Shown: positions 19,634-30,295, counted from the first letter of the stretch. The stretch is DNA of 64,000 nt from Nitratireductor pacificus pht-3B (GCF_000300335.1 NZ_AMRM01000013.1:62001-126000), one strand, 5' to 3'. Translations and numbers: made by a program. Notes: generated by a model not told the origin, from the sequence alone.

Positions 19634-21127
19634 TCATATCGGGTCGAGCGGGTAGATCGGGCGGCGCAGCTTGCGATAGGGAAGCATGCGCAGATTGCTT
19701 GCACAGGGGCCGCGCGTGCTGACCGTGTAGCTTGCCTTGGCGATGCCGTCATAGGCGCGGCGATGGGCGACGGCCGCCTTTACGCCGATCACCGAAAGCG
19801 CTTCCGGCTCGATGCCCTGCGAGCGCAGCTGGCCCAGATCGAATGGCGGCGTCTTGCGACTGGTGAGCAGCACGGTGACGGTTTCGTCGGCGACGATCAC
19901 CGCGCAGGGACCCATGTCGAATGTCGCGCCCTGCGAGGCGGCGAGATGGCTGTTCAGGTCCTCGAGGCGGAAGGCGCCGGCGCTCAGCCGGACGAGCCGT
20001 GCCGAGACCTCGACCGGGCCTTCGTCGAGCGGGCTGCTCCTGCCGCCGATGCGCAGGCGCCGGACATCACCCGGCTGCGCATCCTGCAGGCCGGCAACGG
20101 CCTCGGGATCGGCGATCACGACCGCCGAGTTCTCCATTCCGTGCCGCAGCAGCCCGCGCAGCACGGCCGTGCAGTCGCCGCCCGCCCCGCCGCCGATATT
20201 ATCGGCGGGCTCGACGACGATGTTCGGCCCCGGCGCATCGCCGATCGCCTTCAGCGCCGCATCGAGATCCCACTCCCGCGGCAGGCCGCGCTCGCGCAGC
20301 GCCATGGCCAGATCATCCAGCGACTGCAGATGCCGCTCGGCGGACGCGCGGTCACCCTCGGTGACCAGCGAGAACGCCACACCAGCATCATGCACGTCGG
20401 AGAAGGCAAACCCGGCCACGACATTCACCGCCCAGACCGCCGGGTCCTGCCGCTCGATGTCCCGGGCGCGCGCCTCAAGCTCCTTCATCGGATCGTCGGC
20501 AGTGCCCGTCCCGGTCGGCGGCCACATCAGCGGCAGATTGCGGACCGCCATCCACGGCAGTGTTGCCTCGTCGAGGCTGCGCGCCAGAAGGCGGGCGGAC
20601 CGAACCGCGGAATCGCGGGCATCGGTGTGCGGGTTCTCGCGATAGCAGACGAGGCCGTTGGCGTTCCCGGCCATTGTCCGGGTGAAGGTCGCGTGAAGGT
20701 CGAACACGCCGAACACCGGCAGACACTCGGCGCCGGAAACGCCGCGGATGCGCCGCAGGAACTCACCTTCCGGATCATCGCATGCGTCGGTCACCGCAGC
20801 GCCGTGCAGCTCGAGCCAGATGCCGTCCAGCGGGCCCGACTGCAGCGCATCGCGCAGATCGGCCTCGAACGCCTGCCAGAAGCGCTCGAAAACCGCATGG
20901 TCGATCATCCCCGAAGGAAGAGCGGTGTACTCGACCGAGGCGATCAGGTCCCAGCCGTTCTCCTCCGCCACCTCCAGAAAGCCGTCCATGGCCGAGGCGT
21001 CGCCACGCCGCGCGAAAAGCGCGTCGCCCTGCCGGATATCGAACTGCGCCTCTCCTGTCCGGTCTTCCACGAATGTGTGGGTTTCATGGAAAAATCCCGC
21101 GAAGAGTATCCTCGGACGTTGCTTCAT
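19634..21127 (-). CDS. M81-family (MlrC-like) metallopeptidase, copy 1
   Basis: A 497-residue cytoplasmic enzyme of the family that includes MlrC, which hydrolyses linear microcystin fragments. Landmarks: FHETHTF (13-19), LHGA (107-110), FDLHATFT (142-149), NPHTD (165-169), the EPADNIGGGAGGD motif in the C-terminal domain and the RRPIYPLDP tail. The ATG at 21127 (GGGGTGAG upstream) is preferred to one at 21181. It is clearly closest to copy 4 (33464-34960), with long identical stretches. It leads the dipeptide ABC operon and FAH gene, so it probably acts on what that importer brings in. Activity on microcystin should not be assumed. Confidence 0.9.
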   Translation of the reverse strand: MKQRPRILFAGFFHETHTFVEDRTGEAQFDIRQGDALFARRGDASAMDGFLEVAEENGWDLIASVEYTALPSGMIDHAVFERFWQAFEADLRDALQSGPLDGIWLELHGAAVTDACDDPEGEFLRRIRGVSGAECLPVFGVFDLHATFTRTMAGNANGLVCYRENPHTDARDSAVRSARLLARSLDEATLPWMAVRNLPLMWPPTGTGTADDPMKELEARARDIERQDPAVWAVNVVAGFAFSDVHDAGVAFSLVTEGDRASAERHLQSLDDLAMALRERGLPREWDLDAALKAIGDAPGPNIVVEPADNIGGGAGGDCTAVLRGLLRHGMENSAVVIADPEAVAGLQDAQPGDVRRLRIGGRSSPLDEGPVEVSARLVRLSAGAFRLEDLNSHLAASQGATFDMGPCAVIVADETVTVLLTSRKTPPFDLGQLRSQGIEPEALSVIGVKAAVAHRRAYDGIAKASYTVSTRGPCASNLRMLPYRKLRRPIYPLDPI

Positions 21128-21471
21128 CTCACCCCGGTTCCGCATATCGGTCGGGATCCGGCTGGCCATCGGCCAACCCATATTCCCGCGAACCGCTTGC
21201 CTCCATCACTGCCGCATCGGACAGCGCCGCCTTCTATCGTTCAATAATATAGTACGACAGGATGCGTTCCTCGCTGAGAAGTAAAGGAGCAAACCCTTCA
21301 TGCGTCAACCGGTTTTTACGGAATTATTGCGCTATCGCGACTTTTGCGCACTTTGAAGATATGGATGAATGGCTTGCAACCAAAAATTTCATCCTATATT
21401 GTAAGATGAAATCTAACTTGCCCCTCCCCCCGGCGCGTGGCAAGAAAGCCGACCATCAAGGAGAAGCGTTC
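21128..21471. promoter_or_regulatory. Divergent control region between M81 copy 1 and IclR regulator
   Basis: This AT-rich 344-bp gap holds two related 17-bp sites. One at 21239-21255 (GTTCAATAATATAGTAC) lies near the metallopeptidase; the other at 21391-21407 (ATCCTATATTGTAAGAT, opposite orientation) lies near the IclR gene. The second is embedded in a longer perfect dyad, ATTTCATC-N11-GATGAAAT (21386-21412). Matching sites occur at 33168 and 33330. These are probably binding sites of the adjacent IclR protein. Confidence 0.6.
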
Positions 21472-22257
21472 ATGGCTGATGCCACCCGCGAGCAAGGCCC
21501 TGCAGTGGAAGCGCGCATTCAGTCCATCGCCCGCGCCAAGGCGCTTCTCGATGCGATGGTCGAGGGCGACTGGGTTTCGCTGCGCGTGCTTGCCTCCAGA
21601 ACCGGCCTGGTGAAGACAACGGCGTTCAACCTCGTCAACGCGCTCGTCGAGACGGGACTTGCCGAGCGCGATCCCGAAACGGGCTCCTACCGTCTCAGCC
21701 TGCAGCATGTGGTCTACGGCCGCGCGGTGGAACGCCGGCTCGACATCCTCGCCATCGCACGGCCGCATCTCGTGTCGCTCTGCGCCGAGACGCGAGAGAC
21801 CATCAACCTCGCCCTGCCCTGCCCTGCCGACGCGGTCATCGTCGAAAGCCTCGAGGGCAGCCAGAACCTGCGCGTCTCGTCCTATTCGGGCACGCGCGCG
21901 CCCTATCATTCGACCGCCTGCGGCCGCGCACTCCTGGCCTATCAGAGCGACCATTTCCGCAAGTTCATCTATGCGGTCGGACCGCTGCTTAAGCTGACCC
22001 CCAACACCATCACCGAGACCCGTGAACTCGAGAGCGTGCTCGAGCGCTGCAAGACGGACGGATGGACCGTGGAAATGGAGGAGAACGAACTGGGCAGCGC
22101 CTGCATCGCAGCGCCGATCTTCGGCCCGGGCGGCGATGTCATCGCGTCGGTCAGCATCGCCGGCCCCGCCGCGCGCTTCGATCCCAGGACCGTGCAGCGC
22201 TTCGGCACCCTGCTCGTCGCCAATCTGGCGCGGATCAGCCACGACCTGACGCACTGA
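21472..22257 (+). CDS. IclR-family transcriptional regulator
   Basis: A 261-residue regulator: winged helix-turn-helix in about residues 12-75 (IARAKALLDAMVEGDWVSLRVLASRTGLVKTTAFNL region) and an IclR effector domain behind it. Several ATG/TTG codons lie further upstream in frame, but the start at 21472 has AAGGAG at 8 nt and places the HTH normally. It is divergent from M81 copy 1 and convergent with the second peptide importer, so it is a strong candidate regulator of both. Ligand unknown. Confidence 0.9.
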   Translation: MADATREQGPAVEARIQSIARAKALLDAMVEGDWVSLRVLASRTGLVKTTAFNLVNALVETGLAERDPETGSYRLSLQHVVYGRAVERRLDILAIARPHLVSLCAETRETINLALPCPADAVIVESLEGSQNLRVSSYSGTRAPYHSTACGRALLAYQSDHFRKFIYAVGPLLKLTPNTITETRELESVLERCKTDGWTVEMEENELGSACIAAPIFGPGGDVIASVSIAGPAARFDPRTVQRFGTLLVANLARISHDLTH

Positions 22258-22304
22258 CGCCTGCGGTTCCTCGCCCGGCGCGCCGTGACAGGCCGCGACC
22301 CGCG

Positions 22305-23252
22305 TCAGCCGTAATCGATGCGCGGATCGACATAGGCATAGAGCACATCCACAGCTAGATTGATCGCCACGTAGAGTATCAGGATGACGACGATGCAGCC
22401 CTGGATCAGCGGGTAGTCGCGCGTGCTGATGGCCTGGATCAGCAGCCGGCCGAGACCCGGATAGGTGAACACCGCCTCGGTGACCACGGCGCCGCCGATG
22501 AAGCTCGCCATCATCAGGCCGACGATGGTGATGAACGGCAGGAGCGCATTGCGCATGATGTGGATCCCCACCACCTGCCGCTCGGGTAGCCCCTTGGCAC
22601 GCGCCGTGCGCACATAGTCCGCGCGCAGTTCACTCACCAGCGAGGCGCGCAGAAATCGCGCCAGGATGCCCGACACGTAGACGCCCAGCGTTATCGCCGG
22701 CAGCAGGAGATTGCGGATCGCCGTCAGCGGCTCTTCCCAGATCGGCACGTAGCCCGAGACGGCAGGCAGCCAGCGCAGGTCCACCGCGAACCAGAGGATC
22801 AGCAGGATGCCCAGCCAGAACGTCGGCACGCCAAGCGCCAGCGCACTCCAGGCCGACAGCGCGCGGTCGATCCACGAGCCGGGCGAGATCGCGCTGATGA
22901 CGCCGACGGGAATGCCGAGTGCCAGAGCGACGAGTGTCGCCGCGACGGCCAGATGCAGGGTCGCCGGCAGACGCTGGCCGATGAGGTCGACCACGGGCTC
23001 GCTCGCATAGATCGAGACGCCCAGATCCCCAACGGCAGCCCTTCGGAGCCAGTCGAGATACTGCACGACCACCGGCCGGTCGAGACCATATTGGGCGGTG
23101 ACGGCGGCGATCTGCTCCGGTGTCGCGTTCTCGCCCACCAGCCCGGCGACCGGACCGCCGGGCACCGCATAGAGGATCGCCCAGATGCCCAACGAAGCAA
23201 TGAGCAGGACGGGCACCAGTTGCACCAGACGGCGAAGCACGAACCCGATCAT
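22305..23252 (-). CDS. Peptide ABC transporter permease (DppB-like), second system
   Basis: A 315-residue permease: N-terminal helix (MIGFVLRRLVQLVPVLLIAS), YGLDRPVVVQYLDWLRR in the periplasmic part and FTYPGLGRLLIQAI near the C-terminus, all DppB/OppB/GsiC hallmarks. It is the last gene of the second peptide-transport operon and overlaps the DppC-like gene by 4 bp. Confidence 0.93.
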   Translation of the reverse strand: MIGFVLRRLVQLVPVLLIASLGIWAILYAVPGGPVAGLVGENATPEQIAAVTAQYGLDRPVVVQYLDWLRRAAVGDLGVSIYASEPVVDLIGQRLPATLHLAVAATLVALALGIPVGVISAISPGSWIDRALSAWSALALGVPTFWLGILLILWFAVDLRWLPAVSGYVPIWEEPLTAIRNLLLPAITLGVYVSGILARFLRASLVSELRADYVRTARAKGLPERQVVGIHIMRNALLPFITIVGLMMASFIGGAVVTEAVFTYPGLGRLLIQAISTRDYPLIQGCIVVILILYVAINLAVDVLYAYVDPRIDYG

Positions 23253-24127
23253 GACGCGGTCCTTTCGATCTGGACGCCGCCGGCGTCATGGCGGTCTTCG
23301 AGGAGCGACGCCAGCGCGCGCCCGATCACGTCGAAGGAGAGAATGGTGAGTGTCAGGATGACGCCCGGGAGGACCGCGTAGTAGGGCGCCTCGTAGAGAT
23401 AGGACTTGCCCGTGCGCAGCATCTCGCCCCAGCTCGGCGTCGGAGGCGCCACGCCAACACCGAGAAAGGCAAGCGCCGCTTCGAGAAGGATGGCGACCGA
23501 ACACAGGACCACGACCTGGACCAGGATCGGACTCCACGCATTCGGCAGGATCGTGCGGAACATGTTGTATCCCGAAGAGCCGCCGAAAGCCTCCACCGCT
23601 GTCACGAAATCGCTCTTGCGCAACGACAGGACGCGGGCGCGGGTGATGCGGGCGAAATTCGGAATGCCGGTGATGCCGACAGCGATGAAAGCCGCCATCT
23701 GGCTGCGTCCGAGAACGGCGATCAACGCCATGGCGAACAGGATCGCCGGCAGGGCGAGCAGCACGTCGATGAAGCGCATCAGCACCGTGTCGCGCCAGTC
23801 GCCGAAGAAGCCGGCGACAAGGCCGACCGGAATGCCGACGGAGGCCGCGATCACCACCGCGGCCGCCGCCGTCGAGAGCGATGTGCGGGCGCCGTAGATC
23901 ACGCGGGCGAAGATGTCACGGCCAAGCTCGTCCGTCCCGAACCAGTTGGCGGCGGACGGCCCCTTCAGCGCATCCGTCAGCCTCTGGGCAAAGGGGTCGA
24001 TTGGCAGAAGGTCCGCAAACAACGAGACAATCACCATCGCGGCCAGGAACAGGAGGGCGGCCGCACTTGCCGGGCGCGCCATCAGCCCGCTCAGCAGCCA
24101 CAGGGTCGAATTCCACGCCCGGTTCAT
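23249..24127 (-). CDS. Peptide ABC transporter permease (DppC-like), second system
   Basis: A 292-residue permease with the NWFGTDELGRDIFARV periplasmic motif and the LGVGVAPPTPSWGEML segment of DppC/GsiD proteins. The ATG at 24127 overlaps the ATPase stop (ATGA); an in-frame extension up to 24280 lies inside the ATPase gene and is not needed. Confidence 0.93.
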   Translation of the reverse strand: MNRAWNSTLWLLSGLMARPASAAALLFLAAMVIVSLFADLLPIDPFAQRLTDALKGPSAANWFGTDELGRDIFARVIYGARTSLSTAAAAVVIAASVGIPVGLVAGFFGDWRDTVLMRFIDVLLALPAILFAMALIAVLGRSQMAAFIAVGITGIPNFARITRARVLSLRKSDFVTAVEAFGGSSGYNMFRTILPNAWSPILVQVVVLCSVAILLEAALAFLGVGVAPPTPSWGEMLRTGKSYLYEAPYYAVLPGVILTLTILSFDVIGRALASLLEDRHDAGGVQIERTAS

Positions 24128-26190
24128 CGCGAAACCTCCGCAAGCGCGGCAGGATTCTGCTCCAGCGGGCCGGCATGATGACAAGCTGTCCAGGTCGCCA
24201 GTCCCGGATAGGGCCGGAAGGCAGGAACCTCTGCGCAGCAGCGGGCATCTGCGCGAAAGCAGCGCGGGTGAAAGACGCATCCGGAAGGCGGCGCGGCGGG
24301 GCTGGGGATCTCACCCTCCAGCACGATGCGCCTGCTGCTGTGCCGCGCCGCCGGGTCTGGATCGGGGGCAGCCGACAGGAGGCTCTGCGTATAAGGGTGC
24401 ACCGGGTTGCTGTAGAGTTCGTCGCGCGTGCCCTGCTCGACGATGCGGCCGAGATACATGACGGCGACACGGTCGGAGATGTGGCGCACCACGGACAGAT
24501 TGTGCGCGATGAACAGATATGAAAGGCCCAGCTCCGCCTGCAGGTCCTGCAGCAGGTTGAGGATCTGCGCCTGGATCGACACATCCAGCGCGGCGACCGG
24601 TTCATCGAGAATGACCAGGCGCGGCGCGAGGATCAGCGCCCGGGCGATGCCGATGCGCTGCCGCTGGCCGCCGGAGAACTCGCTGGGATAGCGGCTGAGC
24701 ATGCTCCGTGACAGGCCGACCATGTCGAACAGTTCGGCCACGCGTTCGGCTCCGCCCATCTCGTCATAGAGACCGTGGATGCGCAGCGGCTCGGCAACGA
24801 TGTCCTCGGCCGGCAGAACCGGATTGAGCGACGAATAGGGATCCTGGAAAATATACTGCATCCGGCGGCGCGCCTTGCGCTTGTCGGCCGGACCGAGCCG
24901 GACCATCGACTGACCGTCGAAGCGGATGTCGCCGGCGGTCGCCTGCACAAGGCCCATCACGGTCCGGCCGATCGTCGTCTTGCCGCAGCCCGATTCACCG
25001 ACCAGGCTCAGCGTTTCGCCCGCCCGGACGCTGATATCGACGCCATCGACAGCCCGAACCCATCCGGTGGTGCGCTGCAGAACGCTCGACTTGATCGGGA
25101 AGTGGACCTTCAGCCCCTTCACGTCGAGCAGCGGCGGAGCCTCGGCCTCCGCCATCTTCGGCCTCGCCATCGCATGCACTTTCGGGGCGGGCGGCGCTTC
25201 ATCGACGAAATGACACGCGGCATTCTGTTCCGAGGCGACCGTCGAAAGCGGTGGCTCCTCCTCGCGGCAGCGTGGGCGGCCCGAGCCGAGCGCGCAGCGC
25301 GGCTCGAAGGCGCAGCCCGCGGGCAAGGCGTGCGGCATCGGCGGCTGGCCGGGAATGGGGTCGAGCCTAACCTCGTCCGTGTCCATGCGCGGGATCGAGC
25401 GCAGCAGGGCGCGGGTATAGGGATGGCGCGGCGAACGGAAGATCGCCTCCACCGGCCCGGTCTCGACGATGCGGCCGCCATACATGACGGCAACCCGGTC
25501 GGCGACCTGCGCGACGACGCCGAGATCATGCGTGATGAGGACGACGGCGGCGCGCATCTCCGCCTGGCGGCGCGCCAGGACGGACAGCACCTGCGCCTGC
25601 ACGGTCACGTCGAGCGCGGTGGTCGGCTCGTCGGCGATGATCAGCTTCGGCTGGCCGGCGATCGCCATGGCAATGACGGCCCGCTGGCGCATGCCGCCGG
25701 AAAACTGATGCGGATACTGCCGGACGCGCTGTTCGGGATCGGCGATATCGACATCACGCAGCAGCTCGACCGCGCGCCCTTCCGCCTCCGCCGGGCGCAG
25801 GCGCGACAGCGCCACCTGCCCTTCCGTGATCTGACGCCCGACCTTGAGGACCGGGTTGAGCGTGGTACCCGGATCCTGGAAGACGAAGCCGACATCCTCG
25901 CCGCGCATGCGCCGAAGCGCGTCGCGGCCTGCGCCGTTCACCTCGACCCCGCCAAGGGTGATGCTGCCCTCGACACGGGCCGTTTCCGGCAGCAGCCCGG
26001 TGACGGCGAGCGAGGTGACGCTCTTGCCGGAACCAGATTCGCCAACGATGCACAGCACCTCGTTCTGATAGACGTCGAAGTCGACGCCGCGCACGACCGG
26101 CACATGCCGGTCCGCGACGGCAAACGCCACCTTCAGGCCCCGTACCGACAGTACGGGGCCCGCATTTGCGGTTCCTTCCGCCAACCTCAT
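24124..26190 (-). CDS. Fused DppD-DppF-type peptide ABC transporter ATPase
   Basis: A 688-residue protein containing two complete nucleotide-binding domains, as in GsiA/YejF. The first half has Walker [17 protein letters not shown] and [11 protein letters not shown]; after a linker of roughly 80 residues with a C-terminal-tail-like FEPRCALG segment, the second half has [17 protein letters not shown] and [11 protein letters not shown], ending in a tail with FHPRCF. It therefore replaces the two separate ATPases of the first peptide system. Start and stop overlap both neighbours by 4 bp. Confidence 0.95.
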   Translation of the reverse strand: MRLAEGTANAGPVLSVRGLKVAFAVADRHVPVVRGVDFDVYQNEVLCIVGESGSGKSVTSLAVTGLLPETARVEGSITLGGVEVNGAGRDALRRMRGEDVGFVFQDPGTTLNPVLKVGRQITEGQVALSRLRPAEAEGRAVELLRDVDIADPEQRVRQYPHQFSGGMRQRAVIAMAIAGQPKLIIADEPTTALDVTVQAQVLSVLARRQAEMRAAVVLITHDLGVVAQVADRVAVMYGGRIVETGPVEAIFRSPRHPYTRALLRSIPRMDTDEVRLDPIPGQPPMPHALPAGCAFEPRCALGSGRPRCREEEPPLSTVASEQNAACHFVDEAPPAPKVHAMARPKMAEAEAPPLLDVKGLKVHFPIKSSVLQRTTGWVRAVDGVDISVRAGETLSLVGESGCGKTTIGRTVMGLVQATAGDIRFDGQSMVRLGPADKRKARRRMQYIFQDPYSSLNPVLPAEDIVAEPLRIHGLYDEMGGAERVAELFDMVGLSRSMLSRYPSEFSGGQRQRIGIARALILAPRLVILDEPVAALDVSIQAQILNLLQDLQAELGLSYLFIAHNLSVVRHISDRVAVMYLGRIVEQGTRDELYSNPVHPYTQSLLSAAPDPDPAARHSSRRIVLEGEIPSPAAPPSGCVFHPRCFRADARCCAEVPAFRPYPGLATWTACHHAGPLEQNPAALAEVSR

Positions 26191-27737
26191 TCCTTAAAGC
26201 CGATCGTACGGGCAACAAGGAGGTTGTCGATGTCGAGCGTGAAGCCGGAGAGCTTCGGCGAGGCCACGATCAACCCGATCTCGTAGGAATTGGTAGGAAT
26301 GGCGAAGGACGATTCCACCAGCACCTGGTTGAGATGATCGTAGGCAGCCTTGACCGCCTCGTCCGGCCCGAGCGTCGTGTTCACCCGCTCGATCGCGGCG
26401 ACATATTCGGGGAAGGGATGCGGATCCTTCAGCACCGGGTTGTTCGCCGTCCTGTAGATGCTGTTGGTGGAGACGCGCGAGGGAAACTTCTGGACGTTGC
26501 CGACGCCACCGAAGGTCGCCTTGTAATCGCCGGACAGTTGCGCCTCGACATATTCCGACCCTTCACGCACATCGAGCTCGATGTTGATGTCGAGATCAGC
26601 GAGCGCAGCCTGCACGATCTGGCTGATGGTGGTGGAGGCGGCGTCCGTGCCGTAGACCAGAAGCTTCCAGTCTTCCATCTCGGCCTTGCTCAGGCCGGAT
26701 TCGGTGAACAGTTCCCGCGCCTTGTCAGGATTGAACGCATATTTCTCCGTGTAGGACGCATCGAATGCCGGGCTCGCGGGCGCCCACGGCAGGGCAACCA
26801 CCTCGCCGAGGCCGGCATAGCCGACGCGCAGGATGCCCTCGCGGTCGAGCAGATAGTTGAAGGCCTGGCGGAACTTGGCGTTGTCGAAGGGCGCCTTGGT
26901 GGCGTTGATGCGGAACACCTGCACCAGAGGTCCGGGGCCACGGATGACCTGATAACCTGCGTCCTGCAGGCGCACTGCGCTTCTTGCCGCGCCGCCGTAG
27001 ACCATCTCCAGACCGCCGGATTCGAGCGCGGCGCTGGCCGACGCGTCGTCGCTGAAGATCGTGAAGCGGACTTCGCCAAGGATCGGCTCGTTCTCGCGCC
27101 AGTAGTCCTCATTGGCCGTCAGCACGATGTTCTGGCCCACGGCGCGGCTGTCGAGCTTGTAGGCGCCGGTGCCGGCGGGAACCGTTTCCACCGTCTCGAT
27201 GCCGGCGGCCTCGATCGGCATGACGAACTGCAAGAGGTCGAGCATCTGCCGGTCGGGCGTCGCCGCCTTGAAGTTGATCACCACCGTCTTGTCGTCGGGC
27301 GTCGTCCAGTCCTTGACGATCGCCATGGTGGAGTAGACGTTCTTGCCCTTCTTCGGATCGGTCGCCTTCGCCAGCGTGGCGGCGATATCCGCCGATGTCA
27401 GCACCGCGCCGGAATGGAATTTGACGCCCTCGCGCAGGGTGACGCTGACCGACATATGGTCTTCGGCGATTGTCCAGTCCGTCGCGAGGCTCGGGATCGC
27501 CTCGCCTTCCGGCGTGTATTCGATCAGGCTGTCATAGAGGTTCTTGATCAGCGGAAAATTTACCGTCGAGAACTGCATCGGATCGAAATTGGTCATGTCG
27601 GCGAGCACGCCGACATGCATGGTCCCGCCCTGCAATTCCTCCGCCTGGGAAGGCGTCGCGATGACGAGAGCTGGCGCCGTGGCCAAAGCCAGTAGGACCC
27701 CCAGCGTCCTGATCGGTCGTAACAATGCGTTCTTCAT
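26187..27737 (-). CDS. Peptide ABC transporter substrate-binding protein (family 5), second system
   Basis: A 516-residue SBP_bac_5 protein with a Sec signal peptide (MKNALLRP start, hydrophobic core, cleavage at PSQA-EE near residue 32). The TLREGVKFHSGAVLTSADIAATL family signature is present. The ATG at 27737 has GGGAGC upstream; an extension to 27893 would give an unlikely long leader and overlap the previous gene. It lies 59 bp behind M81 copy 2 and starts the SBP-ATPase-permease-permease block. Confidence 0.92.
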   Translation of the reverse strand: MKNALLRPIRTLGVLLALATAPALVIATPSQAEELQGGTMHVGVLADMTNFDPMQFSTVNFPLIKNLYDSLIEYTPEGEAIPSLATDWTIAEDHMSVSVTLREGVKFHSGAVLTSADIAATLAKATDPKKGKNVYSTMAIVKDWTTPDDKTVVINFKAATPDRQMLDLLQFVMPIEAAGIETVETVPAGTGAYKLDSRAVGQNIVLTANEDYWRENEPILGEVRFTIFSDDASASAALESGGLEMVYGGAARSAVRLQDAGYQVIRGPGPLVQVFRINATKAPFDNAKFRQAFNYLLDREGILRVGYAGLGEVVALPWAPASPAFDASYTEKYAFNPDKARELFTESGLSKAEMEDWKLLVYGTDAASTTISQIVQAALADLDINIELDVREGSEYVEAQLSGDYKATFGGVGNVQKFPSRVSTNSIYRTANNPVLKDPHPFPEYVAAIERVNTTLGPDEAVKAAYDHLNQVLVESSFAIPTNSYEIGLIVASPKLSGFTLDIDNLLVARTIGFKE

Positions 27738-27796
27738 GTCGATAGCTCCCATTCCTTGGTTTTGATTGCTCTTGTCGTTCCCCGTCATGCGAAGGC

Positions 27797-29311
27797 CTAG
27801 CGCTGCAGCACCCCCTCGCCCGGCTGTGACGAATGCGCCCTCCAGTCGTCGAAATGCTCCAGCGGATACATGGGCCGTGGCACGCGCCGCCACGGCAGCG
27901 TCATGACGTCGGATTGTCCGGGCCCGCGCGTGTCGGCACGAATGAGCCGGGAGGCGATCGGCGCGAAATACTGGAAGTTCGAGGCGGTCTTCAGCACCGC
28001 CATCTGAAAATCCTTCGGCTCAACGCCCATGACCCGGTAGATGCTCGGCACGTTGCCGGCCACGCCGCGAAGTTCCGTGATCAGCATGGTCACCGGCCCG
28101 ATCTCAAAGATTACGGCGCAGCCGATATCCACCTCGCTCTGCTGGTTGTAATCGATCTTGACGACGCCACCGCCGACCTTGCGCACGATGCCCGTGACCT
28201 CGAGCGGCTGGAAGAAATTGTCCGCCGTGTCGCCACCAAGGGCGAGCGTGACCTCCGCGCCCTCGCCTGCGGCGGCGAGCTTGTGAGCTGCCGCAGGCGA
28301 GATCATCGGCACCAGCGCCTTTCCCTTGATGCCCAGCCGCAGCATTGCTTCGAGGATCACGTTGCTGTCGCCGCCGGCCCCGCCGAACACCGTGTCGCCG
28401 GTGTCGCTGATGATGACGACGCCTTTTTCCGCCGCATCGGCCTGCAGCACCGCCTCGTCCACCGGAACCGCCTCGCGCACCTGAAACGCGTCGCGCAGCG
28501 ACCAGCAGAGATCGGCCAGTTCGTCGGCCAGCTTCTCCGCCAGCGCCTGGTCGCCATTGGTCACGACGATCGTCGACCAGCCACCCTCCGCGACGTCCAG
28601 CCATGGCTGCATCGGATAGTTCGATGCCTGCAGCACGCGCGGATCCTTCTCCATCTCCCGCGCCCGGTCGAACCAGATCTTCATCGGTCCCTGCGAAGTG
28701 AGGAATTGTTCCTGATGCGAGACGAGCGGGATCTTTCGCCAGGCCATCACGGGTTCGAGCTTCTCGGTGATGATGCGCAACAGGAGCTCGGCACCGATCA
28801 CGCCGGTATCGAACGTGTCGTGCGGCTGCGTGCGATGTCCGACGATGGCGTCGCAATTGTCGATGATCTTGCGTGTGACGTTCGCGTGATGATCGAGGCC
28901 GAGCACGATCGGAACGTCCTTGCCGAGCAGCGACCTGCACAGTTCCACCTGCGCGCCCTCGACATCGTCGACGCCGTCCGCGGCGCAGGCGCCATGCAAT
29001 TGCAGCGCCAGGCCGTCGATCGGCCCCGCCGCCGTCAGGCCTTCGCGGATCTTCTCCTGGAAGAATTCGAACGCCTCGCGGCTGATGCGCCCGCCGGCCA
29101 GCGAATAAGCGCGAATGATCGGCACGGACTCCACCTGAAGGCCGCTGTCCTCGACGGCCTGCAGATAGCCCCCAACCTGCCCGTAACCGCGCATCGTCTC
29201 AAAGACTTCCGCACCCTCGAGAATCCCGAATGAACGATAGTCGTTCAGGGTCGTCAGCTTCGGATTGAAATCGTTCGTTTCCTGCGCGATATGTATTACT
29301 GCGATCCGCAC
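27797..29311 (-). CDS. M81-family (MlrC-like) metallopeptidase, copy 2
   Basis: A 504-residue M81 protein starting with GTG (GGGAAGAG upstream). It has the LHGA motif (105-108), LDHHAN (139-144) in place of DLHAT, QPHDTFDTG (162-170), the SDTGDTVFGGAGGD motif in the C-terminal domain and a PRPMYPLE tail. The first motif reads AQETN (9-13), not HETH, so it belongs to a different branch from copies 1 and 4. It heads the operon of the second peptide importer, repeating the pairing of one M81 enzyme with one peptide transporter seen at 14-21 kb. Confidence 0.9.
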   Translation of the reverse strand: MRIAVIHIAQETNDFNPKLTTLNDYRSFGILEGAEVFETMRGYGQVGGYLQAVEDSGLQVESVPIIRAYSLAGGRISREAFEFFQEKIREGLTAAGPIDGLALQLHGACAADGVDDVEGAQVELCRSLLGKDVPIVLGLDHHANVTRKIIDNCDAIVGHRTQPHDTFDTGVIGAELLLRIITEKLEPVMAWRKIPLVSHQEQFLTSQGPMKIWFDRAREMEKDPRVLQASNYPMQPWLDVAEGGWSTIVVTNGDQALAEKLADELADLCWSLRDAFQVREAVPVDEAVLQADAAEKGVVIISDTGDTVFGGAGGDSNVILEAMLRLGIKGKALVPMISPAAAHKLAAAGEGAEVTLALGGDTADNFFQPLEVTGIVRKVGGGVVKIDYNQQSEVDIGCAVIFEIGPVTMLITELRGVAGNVPSIYRVMGVEPKDFQMAVLKTASNFQYFAPIASRLIRADTRGPGQSDVMTLPWRRVPRPMYPLEHFDDWRAHSSQPGEGVLQR

Positions 29312-29476
29312 GGCTCTTCCCTTTTGTGTTCACGCAAAGGAAACAGCAATCTCCCGAAATTCAAATTGAGATCGCCGATTCCCCATTTTTTACTTATATT
29401 TATTCGCAAAATTACTTTTGCCGAACGAGAGGGTCAACGACATCCGGTTTCGCCAGGAGGAACAAGACAAGACCCC
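29312..29476. promoter_or_regulatory. Promoter region of M81 copy 2 with GCAAAA dyad
   Basis: This 165-bp AT-rich gap lies between two leftward genes. GCAAAA-TTAC-TTTTGC (29406-29421) is a perfect inverted repeat and may be an operator. The segment at 29390-29405 resembles weakly the core of the 17-bp M81 palindromes but does not match well enough to count as one. Confidence 0.4.
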
Positions 29477-30295
29477 TCACGCGCGCAGCTCGACAGGAGA
29501 GAGCGCGAACTCCGGGCGCGGCGCCATGGAGCCGATACATGTCGAGATGCGCACGGCGGCCTCCTTCAGCGCCTCCGCGGCGCGCGCCGTCATGTCCTGC
29601 CCGCGCATGCGCTTCTCGGGCGCCGAAAGGCTCATCGCCGCGACCGGGTAACCGGTACCGTCGAGGATCGGCACACCGATGCACATCAGGCCGTCCTCGT
29701 TCTCGCCGATCTCGACCGCGTAGCCGCAACGGCGCACGTCGCTCGCCTGCCGTCGCAGGCTGCGTCCGTCGGTCAGCGTCCTGATGGTCATCGCCGGTAG
29801 CGCGGCGCTCAGGATCGGCTCCATCGCCTCGTCCGGCAGAAAGGCGGCCATCGCCTTGCCGAGCGATGTCGAGTGGATCGGATGCCGGTGCCCCACCCGC
29901 GCCTGCATCCGCACGGGCCGTTCGGCGCCAACGATGTCGATATAGACGATCTCGCCTTGCGCGCGGACGGCCAGGTTGACCGTTTCGCTGAACGCTTCCG
30001 CGAGCCTGTGCATCTCGGGCAGGGCATGGTCGCGCAGGTGCTGCCGGTCGCGGTCCACCTCGGCCAGATCGCGGAACCGGGGACCCGTGCGATAGCGGTC
30101 GCGGCGCAGGTCATATTCCAGGAACGACGCTGCCGAAAGGCTCTGCAGGTAGCGGAAAACGGTCGTCTTCGGGAGTTGCACGGCGTGCACCGTCTCGGTG
30201 AGCGTCACGTCGCGCCCCTGGCGCGTCACATACTCGAGAACCTGCAGGGCCCTCATCACCGGTTGAACGACATAGTCTTCGCCGATCGCGCTCAT
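29477..30295 (-). CDS. IclR-family transcriptional regulator
   Basis: A 272-residue regulator: winged HTH in about residues 12-72 (TLTETVHAVQLPKTTVFRYLQSL) and a C-terminal effector domain with the GEIVYIDIVGAERPVRMQARVGH core. It lies 83 bp behind the type III PLP gene on the same strand, downstream of M81 copy 3, and directly upstream of the M81 copy 2 operon. It could control either. It is the third IclR protein in this window. Confidence 0.9.
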   Translation of the reverse strand: MSAIGEDYVVQPVMRALQVLEYVTRQGRDVTLTETVHAVQLPKTTVFRYLQSLSAASFLEYDLRRDRYRTGPRFRDLAEVDRDRQHLRDHALPEMHRLAEAFSETVNLAVRAQGEIVYIDIVGAERPVRMQARVGHRHPIHSTSLGKAMAAFLPDEAMEPILSAALPAMTIRTLTDGRSLRRQASDVRRCGYAVEIGENEDGLMCIGVPILDGTGYPVAAMSLSAPEKRMRGQDMTARAAEALKEAAVRISTCIGSMAPRPEFALSPVELRA